Shown: positions 1 through 12,146 of the stretch, one piece after another | Layout: the number at the start of each line of letters is the position of its first letter | Numbering within the stretch: the stretch's first letter is position 1 | Assembly (NCBI GenBank): GCA_035634055.1 | Contig: DASQDR010000050.1 | Coordinates: forward strand, 1 to 44,776 | From: JAICTV01 sp035634055 | GTDB lineage: Bacteria; Planctomycetota; Phycisphaerae; Tepidisphaerales; Tepidisphaeraceae | Length of the DNA stretch: 44,776 nt | Reading direction: 5' to 3' | The notes under the pieces: model-generated | What the model saw: only the letters and a program-made list of their open reading frames with translations | The model's database searches: none | Told to the model about the DNA's origin: nothing | Made by a program: the position numbers and the translations under genes

Positions 1-260
1 TTAGCGTCGGGGGAATCTATCAACCCACTCCGTTCACGCAAGCGAAAATCCGCCCGCATCACGAAAACATATCATCTCAGCAAGCTCCGACGCGGCTCCG
101 TCGGACGGGGGGGGGCGGCGGCGCGCAGCGGCGGGCCGGGATCAGAACGAATGGGGGAAGGGGGAGTGAGGTGGAGAGGAGGAGCCGGAGGAGGAGAGGC
201 GAGTATCCTTGGGGCCGTATGGGGCCTCTCTCCGCCTCTCCTCCTCGGAACCGCGAGCCG

Positions 261-302
261 CCCCGCGCCCCGCGCCCCGCGCCCCGCGCCCCGCGCCCCG
301 CG
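261..302. repeat. period-7 tandem repeat, six CCCCGCG units
   Basis: Six perfect head-to-tail copies of CCCCGCG are followed by a degenerate CCGCCC. Because 7 is not a multiple of 3, copy-number change would shift any frame crossing it, which argues against coding. It is probably a slippage-prone simple repeat. Confidence 0.85.
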
Positions 303-452
303 CCGCCCGATGGGCACCGGCGGGGTCGGCGACGCAGAGGCGGGGCCGCGCGTGGCCGCCGCGGGACTCGGCCACTGATCCACCGGAGGGGAAGAAGGGT
401 CAGCCACGATGGGGCACGGGCGAACGCCAGATGAAACGAGCCTGCTCGGTCC

Positions 453-482
453 TCATCGATGGCCATCGGTGTTCATCGGTGG
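453..482. repeat. half-element of the 10-bp word repeat (ATCGGTG type)
   Basis: Three near-copies of the word CATCGGTGTT/CATCGATGGC are spaced by 10 bp. Read on the minus strand this is CACCGATGAACACCGATGG, which differs by about one substitution per word from the CACGAATGAACACGAATGG words of the elements near 15.0 and 30.9 kb. No complementary arm is seen nearby, so it looks like a solitary or decayed half. Confidence 0.5.
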
Positions 483-496
483 CAAGTGGGGACTGC

Positions 497-790
497 TCAC
501 GCCGCGATGCGCGGGGTGACGACCGACGCGCTCATCTCGCCCGCGCCCCCCGCGCCGCCGCCGCCGCCGCCGCCGCCGAACTGCACCATGAAGCTCGCCG
601 GCAAACCTTTGCCGGTCGTGCGGGCCGCGGTGATGTGGTAGGTGACGTGCCCGCGCCCGCCGGCACCGTCGCATCGATGAACTTGCGCGTCCCGGCGTTG
701 TCGAGAAACGCGAAGTTGGGCGTGGGCGTGGGCGGCCCGTTCGACCGCTCCGGCGTGCGGGCGAGCGCAGCGAGCGGAAGCACGCCGTCG
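497..790 (-). pseudogene. frameshifted C-terminal remnant of a beta-sandwich (FN3-like) protein
   Basis: In one minus-strand frame the sequence reads FAFLDNAGTRKFIDATVPA. Around position 645-655 the protein-like signal moves to another frame and continues HVTYHITAARTTGKG..SFMVQFG, then eight glycines and a short tail to a TGA at 497-499. The two pieces join into something resembling the last strands of a fibronectin-type module, as in the tails of long planctomycete surface proteins. About one base seems to be missing in a GC run. No start or upstream domain is found, and the protein-like signal is lost before the xylose isomerase stop. I read it as the decayed 3' end of a larger gene; the family assignment is tentative. 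Confidence 0.42.
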
Positions 791-893
791 TAACACCGCG
801 CGCGGTCTTCATGAAAAGAATCAGGGACGTCGCGCGCGAGCGCGCCAGGGAGCGAGCATGCGAGCGTGCGTGGGGCCGTCTCCCCGGCCCGCG

Positions 894-2060
894 CTACCGC
901 ACGCCCATTAAAAGTTCCATGGTGAGCTGGTCCAGCCGCTCGTACGGGAGCCTCGCCTTTGCGAGTTCGGTGCGGTCGAGGTTGGCCGATAAAAGCTTCT
1001 TGGCGCCCTCGGGGGTGAACTTGCGGGTCAGCTTGGACATCGCGCTGTCCTGGGCATTCACCTCCTGCACGATCGAGCGGATCTCGGCGTCGGCGTTCCA
1101 GCGCTTGGCCTTGTCGCGCAGGATCATGTACGTGCGCATGCAGCCGCTGGCGAAGGCCTTGACGTCGTCGTAGTCGCTGGTGCGCAGCGCGTGGGCGTCG
1201 AAGTGGCGCGGGCCGTTGTACTTGTGGTCCTCCAGGAGTTTCACGAGGAAGAAGGCGTGCTTCAGGTTGGCCTGGCCGAAGCGAAAATCCTGGTCGTAGC
1301 GGCCGAACTCCTGGTCGTTCAGGTCGATGTGGAACAGCTTGCCCATCTCCAGCGCCTGCGCGACGTGGTGGACGAAGTTCAGGCCGGCCATGTGCTCGTG
1401 GGCGACCTCCGGGTTGACGCCGCACATGTCGGGGTGGTCGAGGGTGGGGATCAGCGCGAGGTAGCTGCCGGTGACGGCGAAGTACATGTGCCCGCGCGGC
1501 TCGTTGGGCTTGGCCTCGAACGCGAAGCGGTAGCCGTACTTCTGGCTGATCGAGTACTCGCAGAGGAAGTTGATCGCCTCGCGGAAGCGCTTGATGGCAT
1601 CGACGGGATTTTTCGTGGCGTCGCTCTCGGCGCCCTCGCGGCCGCCCCAGAAGACGTAGGTCTTGGCGCCGAACTCGGCGCCGAGGTCCATCGCCCGCAT
1701 CGTTTTCTGGATGGCGTAGGCGCGCACGCGCGCGTTGTTGCTGGTGAAGGCGCCATCCTTGAAGGCGGGGTCGCTGAACAGGTTCGTCGTGGCCATCGGC
1801 ACGACCAGGCCGTTGTCCTTCAGGGCGCGCCGGAAATCCTTCTTGATCTGCTGCGCCTCGGCGTCGCTGGCGTCGATGGGGATGAGATCGTTGTCGTGGA
1901 AGTTCACGCCGTAGGCGCCGACCTCGCCGAGCAGGTCGCAGATCTGCGTGACGTCGAGCGTGGCGCGCGTGGGGCCGCCGAAGGGGTCGCGGCCGACGTT
2001 GCCGACGGTCCAGAGGCCGAACGTGAACTTGAGCTTGGGGTCGGGCGCGTACTCTGCCAT
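894..2060 (-). CDS. xylA: xylose isomerase (EC 5.3.1.5)
   Basis: This enzyme interconverts D-xylose and D-xylulose (and glucose/fructose) in the cytoplasm with two divalent metals. The 388-residue product matches the short class I isomerases of Streptomyces almost end to end. Seen: FTFGLWTVG near the N-terminus, the base histidine in NFHDND (about residue 55), VFWGGREG, the metal/lysine segment EAKPNEPRG, GVNPEVAHEHMAG, FHIDLNDQ and the final metal aspartate in RHFDAHALR. The ATG at 2060 is preceded by GAGGAAGGA, a good ribosome binding site, and gives the family's usual N-terminus; an upstream in-frame extension is basic low-complexity and rejected. No xylulokinase or xylose transporter is adjacent. 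Confidence 0.97.
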   Translation of the reverse strand: MAEYAPDPKLKFTFGLWTVGNVGRDPFGGPTRATLDVTQICDLLGEVGAYGVNFHDNDLIPIDASDAEAQQIKKDFRRALKDNGLVVPMATTNLFSDPAFKDGAFTSNNARVRAYAIQKTMRAMDLGAEFGAKTYVFWGGREGAESDATKNPVDAIKRFREAINFLCEYSISQKYGYRFAFEAKPNEPRGHMYFAVTGSYLALIPTLDHPDMCGVNPEVAHEHMAGLNFVHHVAQALEMGKLFHIDLNDQEFGRYDQDFRFGQANLKHAFFLVKLLEDHKYNGPRHFDAHALRTSDYDDVKAFASGCMRTYMILRDKAKRWNADAEIRSIVQEVNAQDSAMSKLTRKFTPEGAKKLLSANLDRTELAKARLPYERLDQLTMELLMGVR

Positions 2061-2249
2061 GTGAGCTGTTCCTTCCTCGTGATCGCGCGGGCGCGGACGG
2101 CGTCTCTCTGACGATCTCTTTCGCGGGCGCGCGGCGAGTGTCGGCGAAACGCGCCTGCCGATCAAGCCGCCGCCCGAGCGCCGCCGCGCGCGGTCAGCGG
2201 CCGCGCGCGGCGGCGGGCGGAAGGGCGCGGAAGGTGGGGAAAATGGGCA

Positions 2250-5186
<2,937 letters not shown>

Positions 5187-5193
5187 GGCCCGC

Positions 5194-5199
5194 TTTATA
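5194..5199 (-). promoter_or_regulatory. -10-like TATAAA box 7 nt before the dehydrogenase start
   Basis: TATAAA on the minus strand ends 7 nt before the ATG at 5186, where transcription would be expected to begin at or next to the start codon. No Shine-Dalgarno motif lies between. It is one of several such boxes in the window. Confidence 0.5.
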
Positions 5200-5250
5200 C
5201 CGCGATGCGGCCGTGGCACGAAGGGGGCCGATGAGCAAGATGTGATCCTG

Positions 5251-5931
5251 ATGACCGCGCCGCCGCCGCCACTTCCGCAGGACGGTTCGATGCAGGATGC
5301 TGCGTCAGCGCCACCTTTGCCGGCGCCGTCGCCGCCCGGCGCGGTTCCGCACGTGGGACCGGGCTTATCGGCGGAGCAGTTCGCGCAACTGGCGCGCGCA
5401 CGGCAGGCATCGGCGAAGGTGCGGCGGGCGGTCGCGGTGGCGACGTTTGACGCCTGGGCGACGGCGGTGTTCGCCGGCCTGACGCTGTTGGCCGCGCCGT
5501 TCGGCGGGGCTGCCGCCCTCGCCGTTGGGCTGGCACTGGCGGTCGTCGCCTACGTGTCGTTCATGGGGGTCGCGGGGCTCCGCCAGCTCGATCCACTGGC
5601 CGCGCGTTCGCTCGCCTTCAACCAGATCTTCCTCGCCGGCGTGCTGCTCGCGTATGCCGGATACAGCCTCGGGCGCCTGCACCGCGATCCCGGCCTGCTC
5701 GTCAGCGCCCTCGTCTCGTCGCCGGAGGTCGCGCAGCAGCTTGGGATCGACGTGGCCAAGCTGGTCCGGCTGGTCGGCTGGGCGGTCTACGGCACCGTCG
5801 CCGCCGTCGCCGTCTCCGTCCAGGGCGGGGCGGCGGTCTACTACTTCACCCGCCGGAAGCACGTCGACCGCTACGTCCGCCAGACGCCGAAGTGGATCCT
5901 CGACGCGCAGCGCGCGGGCCTGCCGATGTAG
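5251..5931 (+). CDS. four-helix membrane protein with Pro-rich N-terminus, function unknown
   Basis: The 226-residue product opens with a Pro/Ala-rich cytoplasmic segment (about 1-45), then has four likely transmembrane helices (about 65-85, 87-110, 120-145 and 180-205). It ends in a short charged tail, RRKHVDRYVRQTPKWIL. I do not recognise the family. ATG 5251 is the first plausible start after the divergent dehydrogenase promoter; an internal ATG at 5290 is possible and neither has a clear ribosome binding site. It is divergent from the dehydrogenase and convergent with the next gene, 49 bp away, so it is probably transcribed alone. Confidence 0.7.
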   Translation: MTAPPPPLPQDGSMQDAASAPPLPAPSPPGAVPHVGPGLSAEQFAQLARARQASAKVRRAVAVATFDAWATAVFAGLTLLAAPFGGAAALAVGLALAVVAYVSFMGVAGLRQLDPLAARSLAFNQIFLAGVLLAYAGYSLGRLHRDPGLLVSALVSSPEVAQQLGIDVAKLVRLVGWAVYGTVAAVAVSVQGGAAVYYFTRRKHVDRYVRQTPKWILDAQRAGLPM

Positions 5932-5980
5932 CCGCTGCTGGTCTGAACCGCCTTCCGCGCGCGGGAGTCGCGCCGCGCCG

Positions 5981-8149
5981 CTACTCCACTGCCGGCGGTT
6001 GGGGCTGCCCGTCGGCGGCGCCGGTGGGCAGCTTGCGCACTCGGATGCGGCCGAACTTGATGATGTTCCCGTCGGCGTTCTGCCAGCCGCTGACGGTGAC
6101 GTACCGCCGCATGTCGCGCGTCAGCCGGTCCATCGGGTGGTCCTTCACCACCTCCGCGCCGTTGACGACGGCGCTCACGTCGCGGCCGTTCACCACGACG
6201 CGCATCTGGTTCACCGGCTTCACGTCCACCCTCGCCTGCACCAAGCTGTAGCCGTTCCACATGAGCTCCGCTGTCCGCTCGGCGCGGCGGAGGTTCACGC
6301 CGTAGTAGCTGCCGTCAGTGGCATACATGACCTTGACGCCGCCGTTGGCGTTTCGGCCGAGGTCCACGCTCAGCTCCAACTCGTAGCGATCGCCGAGAAA
6401 GCCGGCCTGGCAGATGCAGAGGAAGCCGTCGCGGCGGGTGCCGACCAGCCGCGCCTCGTCGTCCACGTGCCAATCCGCCTGGGCGGGATACCAGCCGGCG
6501 AGGTCCTTGCCGGGGGTGAGGTCGACCCACTCGCCGGTCTCGAACTTCGCCTGCCACGCCAGCTCCTGCGCGCGGCCGCTGATGAAGCGGCGCGCCTTGT
6601 GGTCCGCCGGGAGCTTGGAAGCAATCTCGCCGTACGCCTTGGCGGCGTCGGCGTGGCGGCTCCGCTGCGCGAGTCGCTCGGCCGCTTGCGATGCCTCGGC
6701 GATCGACGGGGCGTTCATGGCGTAGGCGTGGCTCATCGCAACGCGCGGGAAGACCCCCATGTGGTCGAACGGCTGCGTCGGCGCGCGGTCCCCCAACGCG
6801 TCGAGCAGCGCGCACGCGTCGGCCCATCGCCCGGTGCGCCAGGCGGCGGCGGCGTGGTAGGTGCGGTACCAGTCCGCCCGCTCGGGCGAGGTTTCCGCCT
6901 TGGCGTACCCCTCGCATACCTGCTTCGCCGTCTCGTAAGTGCCCGGCGCGTTCCAGAAGGCCGGCTGGAAGTCGAGGTCGTCGGCGATGTCGAGCATCAC
7001 CTGGATGAACTCGTGCGGCACGCCGGTGTCGAACCGCCCGGTACTGGCGCACTCGCGCGCGTAGTCGATCATCCGCGCGTGCGACCCGCCCCAGCGCGGG
7101 CGCAGGCTGGTGCGGTAGGCGCTGTAGGCGGGGGAGTGGTCGAGCTGGGCGGCGACGGCGCGGTCGAACCACTTGCGCTCGTCCTCGTTCAGCCGGTCGC
7201 CGCCGCCCATGGCGACGGTGATCATCTGCGCCGCGCCCTCGGGGTAATCCGGTCGGAGCTCCCACGCCTTGGCGCAGCAGTCGCGCGCCTTCTCCAGGTG
7301 CGCGAAGAACTGCTGCCACCCCTCCTCGGTGACGGACTGCGCCCAGCCGCCGCCGCGCGCCGCCCACGCTGCCTGCACGTGGTAGTGCCCGCCGATGACG
7401 TTGACGATCCAGGGGTCGGCCTTCTCGTTGGCGGCGAGCGACTCGTAGAACCAGCGCTGCTGCCCGACCGGCGCGGCGTCGAGGCCGGCGCGCACCTGCC
7501 CGCAGACGATGCGGCGGTCGAGGTCCTGGTAGTCGAAGTTGAGGATGGCCGCCTGCGCCGCGTCGGCGAACTTCTGCCACGCCGCGTCCGCCTCTGCCGG
7601 CTGGCGCGCCTTGTCCATCCAGAGGTACTTCTTCAGCGCGGCGTTGGCGGCGCGAAGGGGGGAATACTTGCTGTCGAACAGCTCCTGGACCAGCGGGTCG
7701 AGCATCTCCCGCGCCCGCCGCTGCTCGCCGCCGTCGGCCAGCAGCATGGCGAAGCAGTACCCGACCATCGGGTCTTCGCACCCCTGGTCCAGCGCCGCCT
7801 GCCCGAGGTTGCGCGCCTCGGTCAGCGTCGGCCGCCGGGGCCGCGCGTAGCGCGGGTGGACGCCGCCGCCGGTGAAGTAGAGCGCCATGGCGTCGAGGAA
7901 CGCTCGCGCCGGCGCGTCCCACTTCGGGTCGCGCCTGCCGACCTGGTCGTACGCCTCGCGCAGCGTGCGCTGGTTGAAGCGCAGCGTGGCGCGGAAGTAG
8001 TCGTGTTGCGTGATCGCCGCCGGCCTGGTCGCGGGCGCCGCGCCGGTGGCGGCGGAAATGGGGCAGAGCAGCAGGACCAACGCCACGATCGCAAGGTGAC
8101 GGCGGCGGATGCGATGGCCAATGCAATGGCGGATGCGACGGAAAAACAT
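5981..8149 (-). CDS. secreted TPR/DUF4034-like protein with C-terminal DUF1080-like (3-keto-disaccharide hydrolase fold) domain
   Basis: The 722-residue product has a basic N-terminus and hydrophobic core (RHLAIVALVLLLCPISAATGA), a likely signal peptide. The middle (about 45-520) is helical repeat sequence with tetratricopeptide-like spacing and the segment RPRWGGSHARMIDYA, typical of DUF4034-type proteins. The last 180 residues begin WVDLTPGKDLAGWYP and continue with jelly-roll strands (KVMYATDGSYYGVNLR, MRVVVNGRDVSAVVNG) as in the DUF1080/laminin-G-like family, which binds or hydrolyses sugars. GGGGAGG lies before ATG 8149. The YhcH-like gene ends 36 bp upstream, so co-transcription is possible. 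The substrate is not evident. Confidence 0.82.
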   Translation of the reverse strand: MFFRRIRHCIGHRIRRRHLAIVALVLLLCPISAATGAAPATRPAAITQHDYFRATLRFNQRTLREAYDQVGRRDPKWDAPARAFLDAMALYFTGGGVHPRYARPRRPTLTEARNLGQAALDQGCEDPMVGYCFAMLLADGGEQRRAREMLDPLVQELFDSKYSPLRAANAALKKYLWMDKARQPAEADAAWQKFADAAQAAILNFDYQDLDRRIVCGQVRAGLDAAPVGQQRWFYESLAANEKADPWIVNVIGGHYHVQAAWAARGGGWAQSVTEEGWQQFFAHLEKARDCCAKAWELRPDYPEGAAQMITVAMGGGDRLNEDERKWFDRAVAAQLDHSPAYSAYRTSLRPRWGGSHARMIDYARECASTGRFDTGVPHEFIQVMLDIADDLDFQPAFWNAPGTYETAKQVCEGYAKAETSPERADWYRTYHAAAAWRTGRWADACALLDALGDRAPTQPFDHMGVFPRVAMSHAYAMNAPSIAEASQAAERLAQRSRHADAAKAYGEIASKLPADHKARRFISGRAQELAWQAKFETGEWVDLTPGKDLAGWYPAQADWHVDDEARLVGTRRDGFLCICQAGFLGDRYELELSVDLGRNANGGVKVMYATDGSYYGVNLRRAERTAELMWNGYSLVQARVDVKPVNQMRVVVNGRDVSAVVNGAEVVKDHPMDRLTRDMRRYVTVSGWQNADGNIIKFGRIRVRKLPTGAADGQPQPPAVE

Positions 8150-8185
8150 CTGGCCTCCCCTGCGTGTTTGTGGCGGGCGAGCAGT

Positions 8186-8695
8186 CTAATCCAGGCGCAC
8201 CTTGATCACGACCTTTTTCACCGTCGCCTGCCCGCCAATCTCGATGTTGGGCATGTGGACGTCCTGCGGCAGGAAGATGGCGAAGCTGCCGGCGTCGACG
8301 CGGACGAACTGCGCCTGGTCGCCCGTGACCACGCCCGGCCCGCCGCGGCGCGTGCGCGGCGGGGCGGGGTCGCCGGGCAGGTAAAACTCGACGTCCTTGT
8401 CCGCGTCGTAAGGCGGCTGCACGGCCATCCGCGCCAGCGGCGAGATGCCCATCCGCTCGACGCCGCTGAACACGTACTGGATGTCGGCGTGGCGGCGGTG
8501 GGCCTCCCAGCGCCCTTCCTCCACCGGCTTCGTCTGGTACGTCTGCACGATCGCCACCAGCTCCGCGTCGCGCAGCGCGTAGCGGCCGTCGGCCAGCGCG
8601 GTGAAATCGGTGCCGCGCAGGTAGTCGAAGCCGGCGGCGAAGCGCTCGCCGAGCGAGCGGTACGCATCACACGCGTCGAGTTGGTCGAGGATCAT
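8186..8695 (-). CDS. YhcH/YjgK/YiaL family protein (DUF386, cupin-like)
   Basis: The 169-residue product matches the YhcH/YjgK/YiaL family: N-terminal MILDQL, an EAHRRHADIQYVFSGVE metal-site region, YDADKDVEFY, and the closing FAIFLPQDVHMP strand. These are small double-stranded beta-helix proteins linked to sugar or sialic-acid breakdown in other bacteria, and some relatives affect biofilm formation. The ATG at 8695 overlaps the TGA of the upstream glycosyltransferase gene (ATGA), which suggests translational coupling. A sugar role fits the neighbour; the exact substrate is unknown. Confidence 0.9.
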   Translation of the reverse strand: MILDQLDACDAYRSLGERFAAGFDYLRGTDFTALADGRYALRDAELVAIVQTYQTKPVEEGRWEAHRRHADIQYVFSGVERMGISPLARMAVQPPYDADKDVEFYLPGDPAPPRTRRGGPGVVTGDQAQFVRVDAGSFAIFLPQDVHMPNIEIGGQATVKKVVIKVRLD

Positions 8696-10491
8696 GTCCG
8701 CTCCTGTTGTGCGGCACCGCCGCGATGTGCTCGAACGAAGCCGCGCAGTTCCGTCGCCACGCGCTCGATCACCGGCCGCCATTCCTTCAGCGCCTGCTGG
8801 CGGAACAGGCGCATCGTCGGGTACCAGGGCGAGTCGTCGCGGCCGAGCATCCAGCGCCAGTCCGGCCCGCGCGCCAGCAGCGTCCAGACCGGGCGGGCGA
8901 GCGCGCCGGCGAGGTGGACGACGCTGGTGTCCACCGCGATGAGCAGATCGAGGCACTCGAGCAGGGCGGCGGTGTCGCCGAAGTCCTTCAGCTCATCGCC
9001 TAGGGGCGTGACGGTCAGCCCCGGCGGTGGGGCGGCGAGCTGCGCGACGGCGGCGCCCTTTTGCAGCGAGTAGAACGTCACGCCCTCGACCGCCGCCAGC
9101 GGCGCCAGGTCGGCTAGCGCGCACGATCGCACCTTGTCGTTCTGGTGCGCCGCGCTGCCCGCCCAGACGAGCCCGACGCGCACGTTCGCGTCCGCCGCCA
9201 GCCGATCGCGCCAGCGCCGCACGCGCTCGGCGTCGGCGCTCACGTACGGCACGTCGGCGGGGATGGTGGCAAGCGTGGTGCCGATGATCCGTGGCAGGCT
9301 CGCCATGGGGGCGAAGGCGTGGAAGGTGATTTCCGTCCGCTCGCCCGAGCGGATCGTGCGCGACACGCCGGGCGCGGTGCGGATGACCGGTTCGACCTCC
9401 GCCGGGCAGGAGACGACGACGGTCGCGCCGCGGTCGGCGGCGAGGCGGGCGTAGCGGGCGAACTGGATCGTGTCGCCGAACCCTTGCTCGGAGATCAGCA
9501 GCACGGTCTGCCCGCGCGCGTCGCCGCCGTCCCACGGTCGGCCGAGGCGGCGGTGGAGGTTGAAGGTTTCCGGCGACCACCGCGCCTCGTAATCCGCCCA
9601 TCCCTGCTGAAGCTCCCCGAGCGTCAGCAGCGCGAGCGACCGGTTCGCCAGCGCATCGCGGGTGCCCGGCCAGCGGGTGAGGATCTGGTCGTACCGCGCC
9701 AGCGCCTGGCGCGCTTCGCCGGTCTTGAGCAGCACCAGCGCGAGGTTGCTGTGGGCGTCGAAGTTGTTCGGATCAAGCTCGATGGCGCGGCGGTAGGCGG
9801 CGCCGGCCGCCTCGAGCTCACCGGCGGTGTGCAGCGCGTTGCCGTGGACGACGTGGCTGCGCACGTCACTGCCGGCCAGTTCCGCCCCACGCCGCGCCGG
9901 CTCGACCGCCTCGTCGTAGCGGTGCGCCCGCCAGAGCGCCTCGGCCAGTTGGATCCACGCGACGCCGCAGTGGGGGTCAACCTCGATCGCGCGTCGCAGG
10001 ACCGCCAGCGCCTCGTCGGTCCGCCCCGCGCAGGAGAGGGCGTGGCCGTGGTTGCCAAGGGCGGTGGCGTCTTGCGGGTTGAGCCGCGCCGCCTCGGCGA
10101 GCGACCCGATGGCGTCATCGGCGCGGCCGACCGACAGCAGCCAGATGCCGGCGGCGGTGTGCGACGCGGCATCGCGCGGGGCCAGGTGCAGAGCCCGCGC
10201 GAAGGCGGCGCCGGCCTCGGGGTGACGCCCGAGGGCGGCGAGCGTCTCGGCGAGGTGGCGGTGGAACTCTGCGTGCCCCGGCCCCAGCGCGACGGCGCGC
10301 TGGAGGAGCGGGAGCCCGCCGGCCGGCTTTCCGCACTGTCCCGCCAGCACGCCGAGCAGGTGCAGCGCGTCGATGTTCTCCGGGTGCGCCGCGAGCACTT
10401 TCCGGTAGGCCGATTCCGCTTCCGGCAACCGCCCGGCGCGGTGGTGCGCCAGCCCGGATTCCAGAAGTTGCCCGACCGCCCGCGGATCCAT
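8692..10491 (-). CDS. TPR-repeat glycosyltransferase (GT9/GT41-like C-terminal domain)
   Basis: The 599-residue product starts with about nine tetratricopeptide repeats (residues 5-320; for example GRLPEAESAYRKVLAAHPEN and GELEAAGAAYRRAIELDPNN). The second half is a glycosyltransferase-B fold as in TPR-containing family 9/41-like enzymes: LLISEQGFGDTIQFARYA, VRVGLVWAGSAAHQNDK, YSLQKGA, and the donor-site loop DLLIAVDTSVVHLAGALARPVW. It probably transfers a sugar to a protein or polysaccharide; acceptor unknown. ATG 10491 is chosen because it starts the first TPR; the upstream in-frame extension is low-complexity. There is no Shine-Dalgarno sequence, but TACACT stands 8 nt upstream. The stop overlaps the next start. 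Confidence 0.9.
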   Translation of the reverse strand: MDPRAVGQLLESGLAHHRAGRLPEAESAYRKVLAAHPENIDALHLLGVLAGQCGKPAGGLPLLQRAVALGPGHAEFHRHLAETLAALGRHPEAGAAFARALHLAPRDAASHTAAGIWLLSVGRADDAIGSLAEAARLNPQDATALGNHGHALSCAGRTDEALAVLRRAIEVDPHCGVAWIQLAEALWRAHRYDEAVEPARRGAELAGSDVRSHVVHGNALHTAGELEAAGAAYRRAIELDPNNFDAHSNLALVLLKTGEARQALARYDQILTRWPGTRDALANRSLALLTLGELQQGWADYEARWSPETFNLHRRLGRPWDGGDARGQTVLLISEQGFGDTIQFARYARLAADRGATVVVSCPAEVEPVIRTAPGVSRTIRSGERTEITFHAFAPMASLPRIIGTTLATIPADVPYVSADAERVRRWRDRLAADANVRVGLVWAGSAAHQNDKVRSCALADLAPLAAVEGVTFYSLQKGAAVAQLAAPPPGLTVTPLGDELKDFGDTAALLECLDLLIAVDTSVVHLAGALARPVWTLLARGPDWRWMLGRDDSPWYPTMRLFRQQALKEWRPVIERVATELRGFVRAHRGGAAQQERT

Positions 10492-10499
10492 GGGCGGTG

Positions 10500-10505
10500 A
10501 GTGTA
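10500..10505 (-). promoter_or_regulatory. -10-like TACACT box 8 nt before the TPR-glycosyltransferase start
   Basis: TACACT on the minus strand is 8 nt from ATG 10491. The same hexamer occurs 7 nt before the pyrophosphatase and 9 nt before trpS starts. It is consistent with a leaderless transcript. Confidence 0.45.
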
Positions 10506-10556
10506 GCGTGCGGGCCGGCGCCGTCGAAGCGGCGTACGGCCGGGCGGTCGCACTGC

Positions 10557-11387
<831 letters not shown>

Positions 11388-11555
11388 CGCGCGCCACCAT
11401 AAGCCGCCGCCGCGCGCTGGCCAAACCGCAAACGCTCGCGCGGCGGCACGCGTGTCGTTTTCCCCGGCAGCGGGAATTTCCTGAATTGTCCGCGGCTCCC
11501 GCCCAGTCTTAGGATCGGGTGTCGGTTGGAGCGCTCGAGCCATGGGAGGCGCGCG

Positions 11556-12083
11556 ATGTCCCGCCTGGATGTTCAGGGTTTGCTCCCGCGCACGGATGTG
11601 ACGCTCCGCTCGCCGCCCAACTGGACGGCCGTCCTCTTCTTCGCCGGCTTGGCGTCGCTCCACCTCTACCTGGCGACGTCCGCCTTCCTGCATCACCGGT
11701 GGGAAGGGTTCATGAGCCTGATCTTCGGCCTTGGCTTTTCCGGCGTCTCGCTGGCGTGCTGGCTGGTGTGCAGCGACGTGACGATCCTGGCGGGCGAGCG
11801 GCGCCTGCGGCTGCGGACGGGCGTGCGGCGGCTGTGCTTGGAGCGGTCGGTGCCGTTCGCGCAGGTTCGCAGCGTCCGCCTGACGCTGCTGCACCCGCGG
11901 CAGCCGACATCGGCGCGGATCGAGCTGGTCTGCGACCGCGAGGTGATCGAGTGCCCGCCGACGTGCGTGCCGCGAGAGGAAGCCCTCTGCCTGGCGGTCA
12001 CGATGGGCTGCCGATTGGTCAAGGTCTACGGCGACGCCTTCGGCCCGGTGGCGGAACGGCTGGACAAGCTGCCATCGGCGTAG
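11556..12083 (+). CDS. two-helix membrane protein with PH-like C-terminal domain, function unknown
   Basis: The 175-residue product has two hydrophobic helices (about residues 25-47 and 57-80). A basic, strand-rich domain follows (TILAGERRLRLRTGV..., PFAQVRSVRLTLLHPRQP), which looks like the small PH-like domains of bacterial membrane proteins. I do not recognise a named family. GGGAGG six nucleotides before ATG 11556 decides this start over one 30 nt earlier. The gene is divergent from the ABC ATPase; a weak promoter candidate (TTGTCC at 11487, TAGGAT at 11511, 18-nt spacer) lies between. Confidence 0.8.
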   Translation: MSRLDVQGLLPRTDVTLRSPPNWTAVLFFAGLASLHLYLATSAFLHHRWEGFMSLIFGLGFSGVSLACWLVCSDVTILAGERRLRLRTGVRRLCLERSVPFAQVRSVRLTLLHPRQPTSARIELVCDREVIECPPTCVPREEALCLAVTMGCRLVKVYGDAFGPVAERLDKLPSA

Positions 12084-12111
12084 GACGGCGCGGGGCCGGG
12101 ATCGCTTGCGC

Positions 12112-12146
12112 GCAAAAGAAGAGGGCGACGCGATCGCGCCGCCCTC
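12112..12146 (-). terminator. rho-independent terminator, minus strand
   Basis: On the minus strand, GAGGGCG followed by the self-complementary GCGCGATCGCGT core and CGCCCTC forms a near-perfect stem with one mismatch (12121-12146). TTCTTTT follows immediately. The stem starts inside the last codon and stop of the PEP-CTERM remnant. The T-run is on the minus side only, so it does not serve the plus-strand gene ending at 12083. Confidence 0.75.

Larger units (their letters stand above)
1..496. other. non-coding GC-rich stretch at the left edge
   Basis: I see no convincing gene here. Open frames exist on both strands, but they encode only Arg/Ala/Pro/Gly-rich low-complexity sequence, as expected from GC-rich DNA. 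The stretch holds a 7-bp stem hairpin (86-92 with 99-105), a G-rich run after it, a period-7 tandem repeat (261-302) and a word-repeat fragment (453-482). A gene ending further left of the window cannot be excluded. Confidence 0.5.

Noticed and set aside
72..434. Several short ORFs on both strands at the left edge
   Set aside because: Arg/Pro/Gly-rich, cross the CCCCGCG repeat, no ribosome binding site and no recognisable sequence.
532..1425. Long minus-strand frame overlapping xylose isomerase
   Set aside because: Most is a frame shadow of xylA. Only its last part (below about 790) is kept, as evidence for the frameshifted remnant.
5525..9073. Plus-strand open frame of over 1,100 codons
   Set aside because: It is antisense to the well-supported DUF1080, YhcH-like and TPR-glycosyltransferase genes, is Arg/Val/Ala-rich with no domain, and results from GC-rich codon bias.
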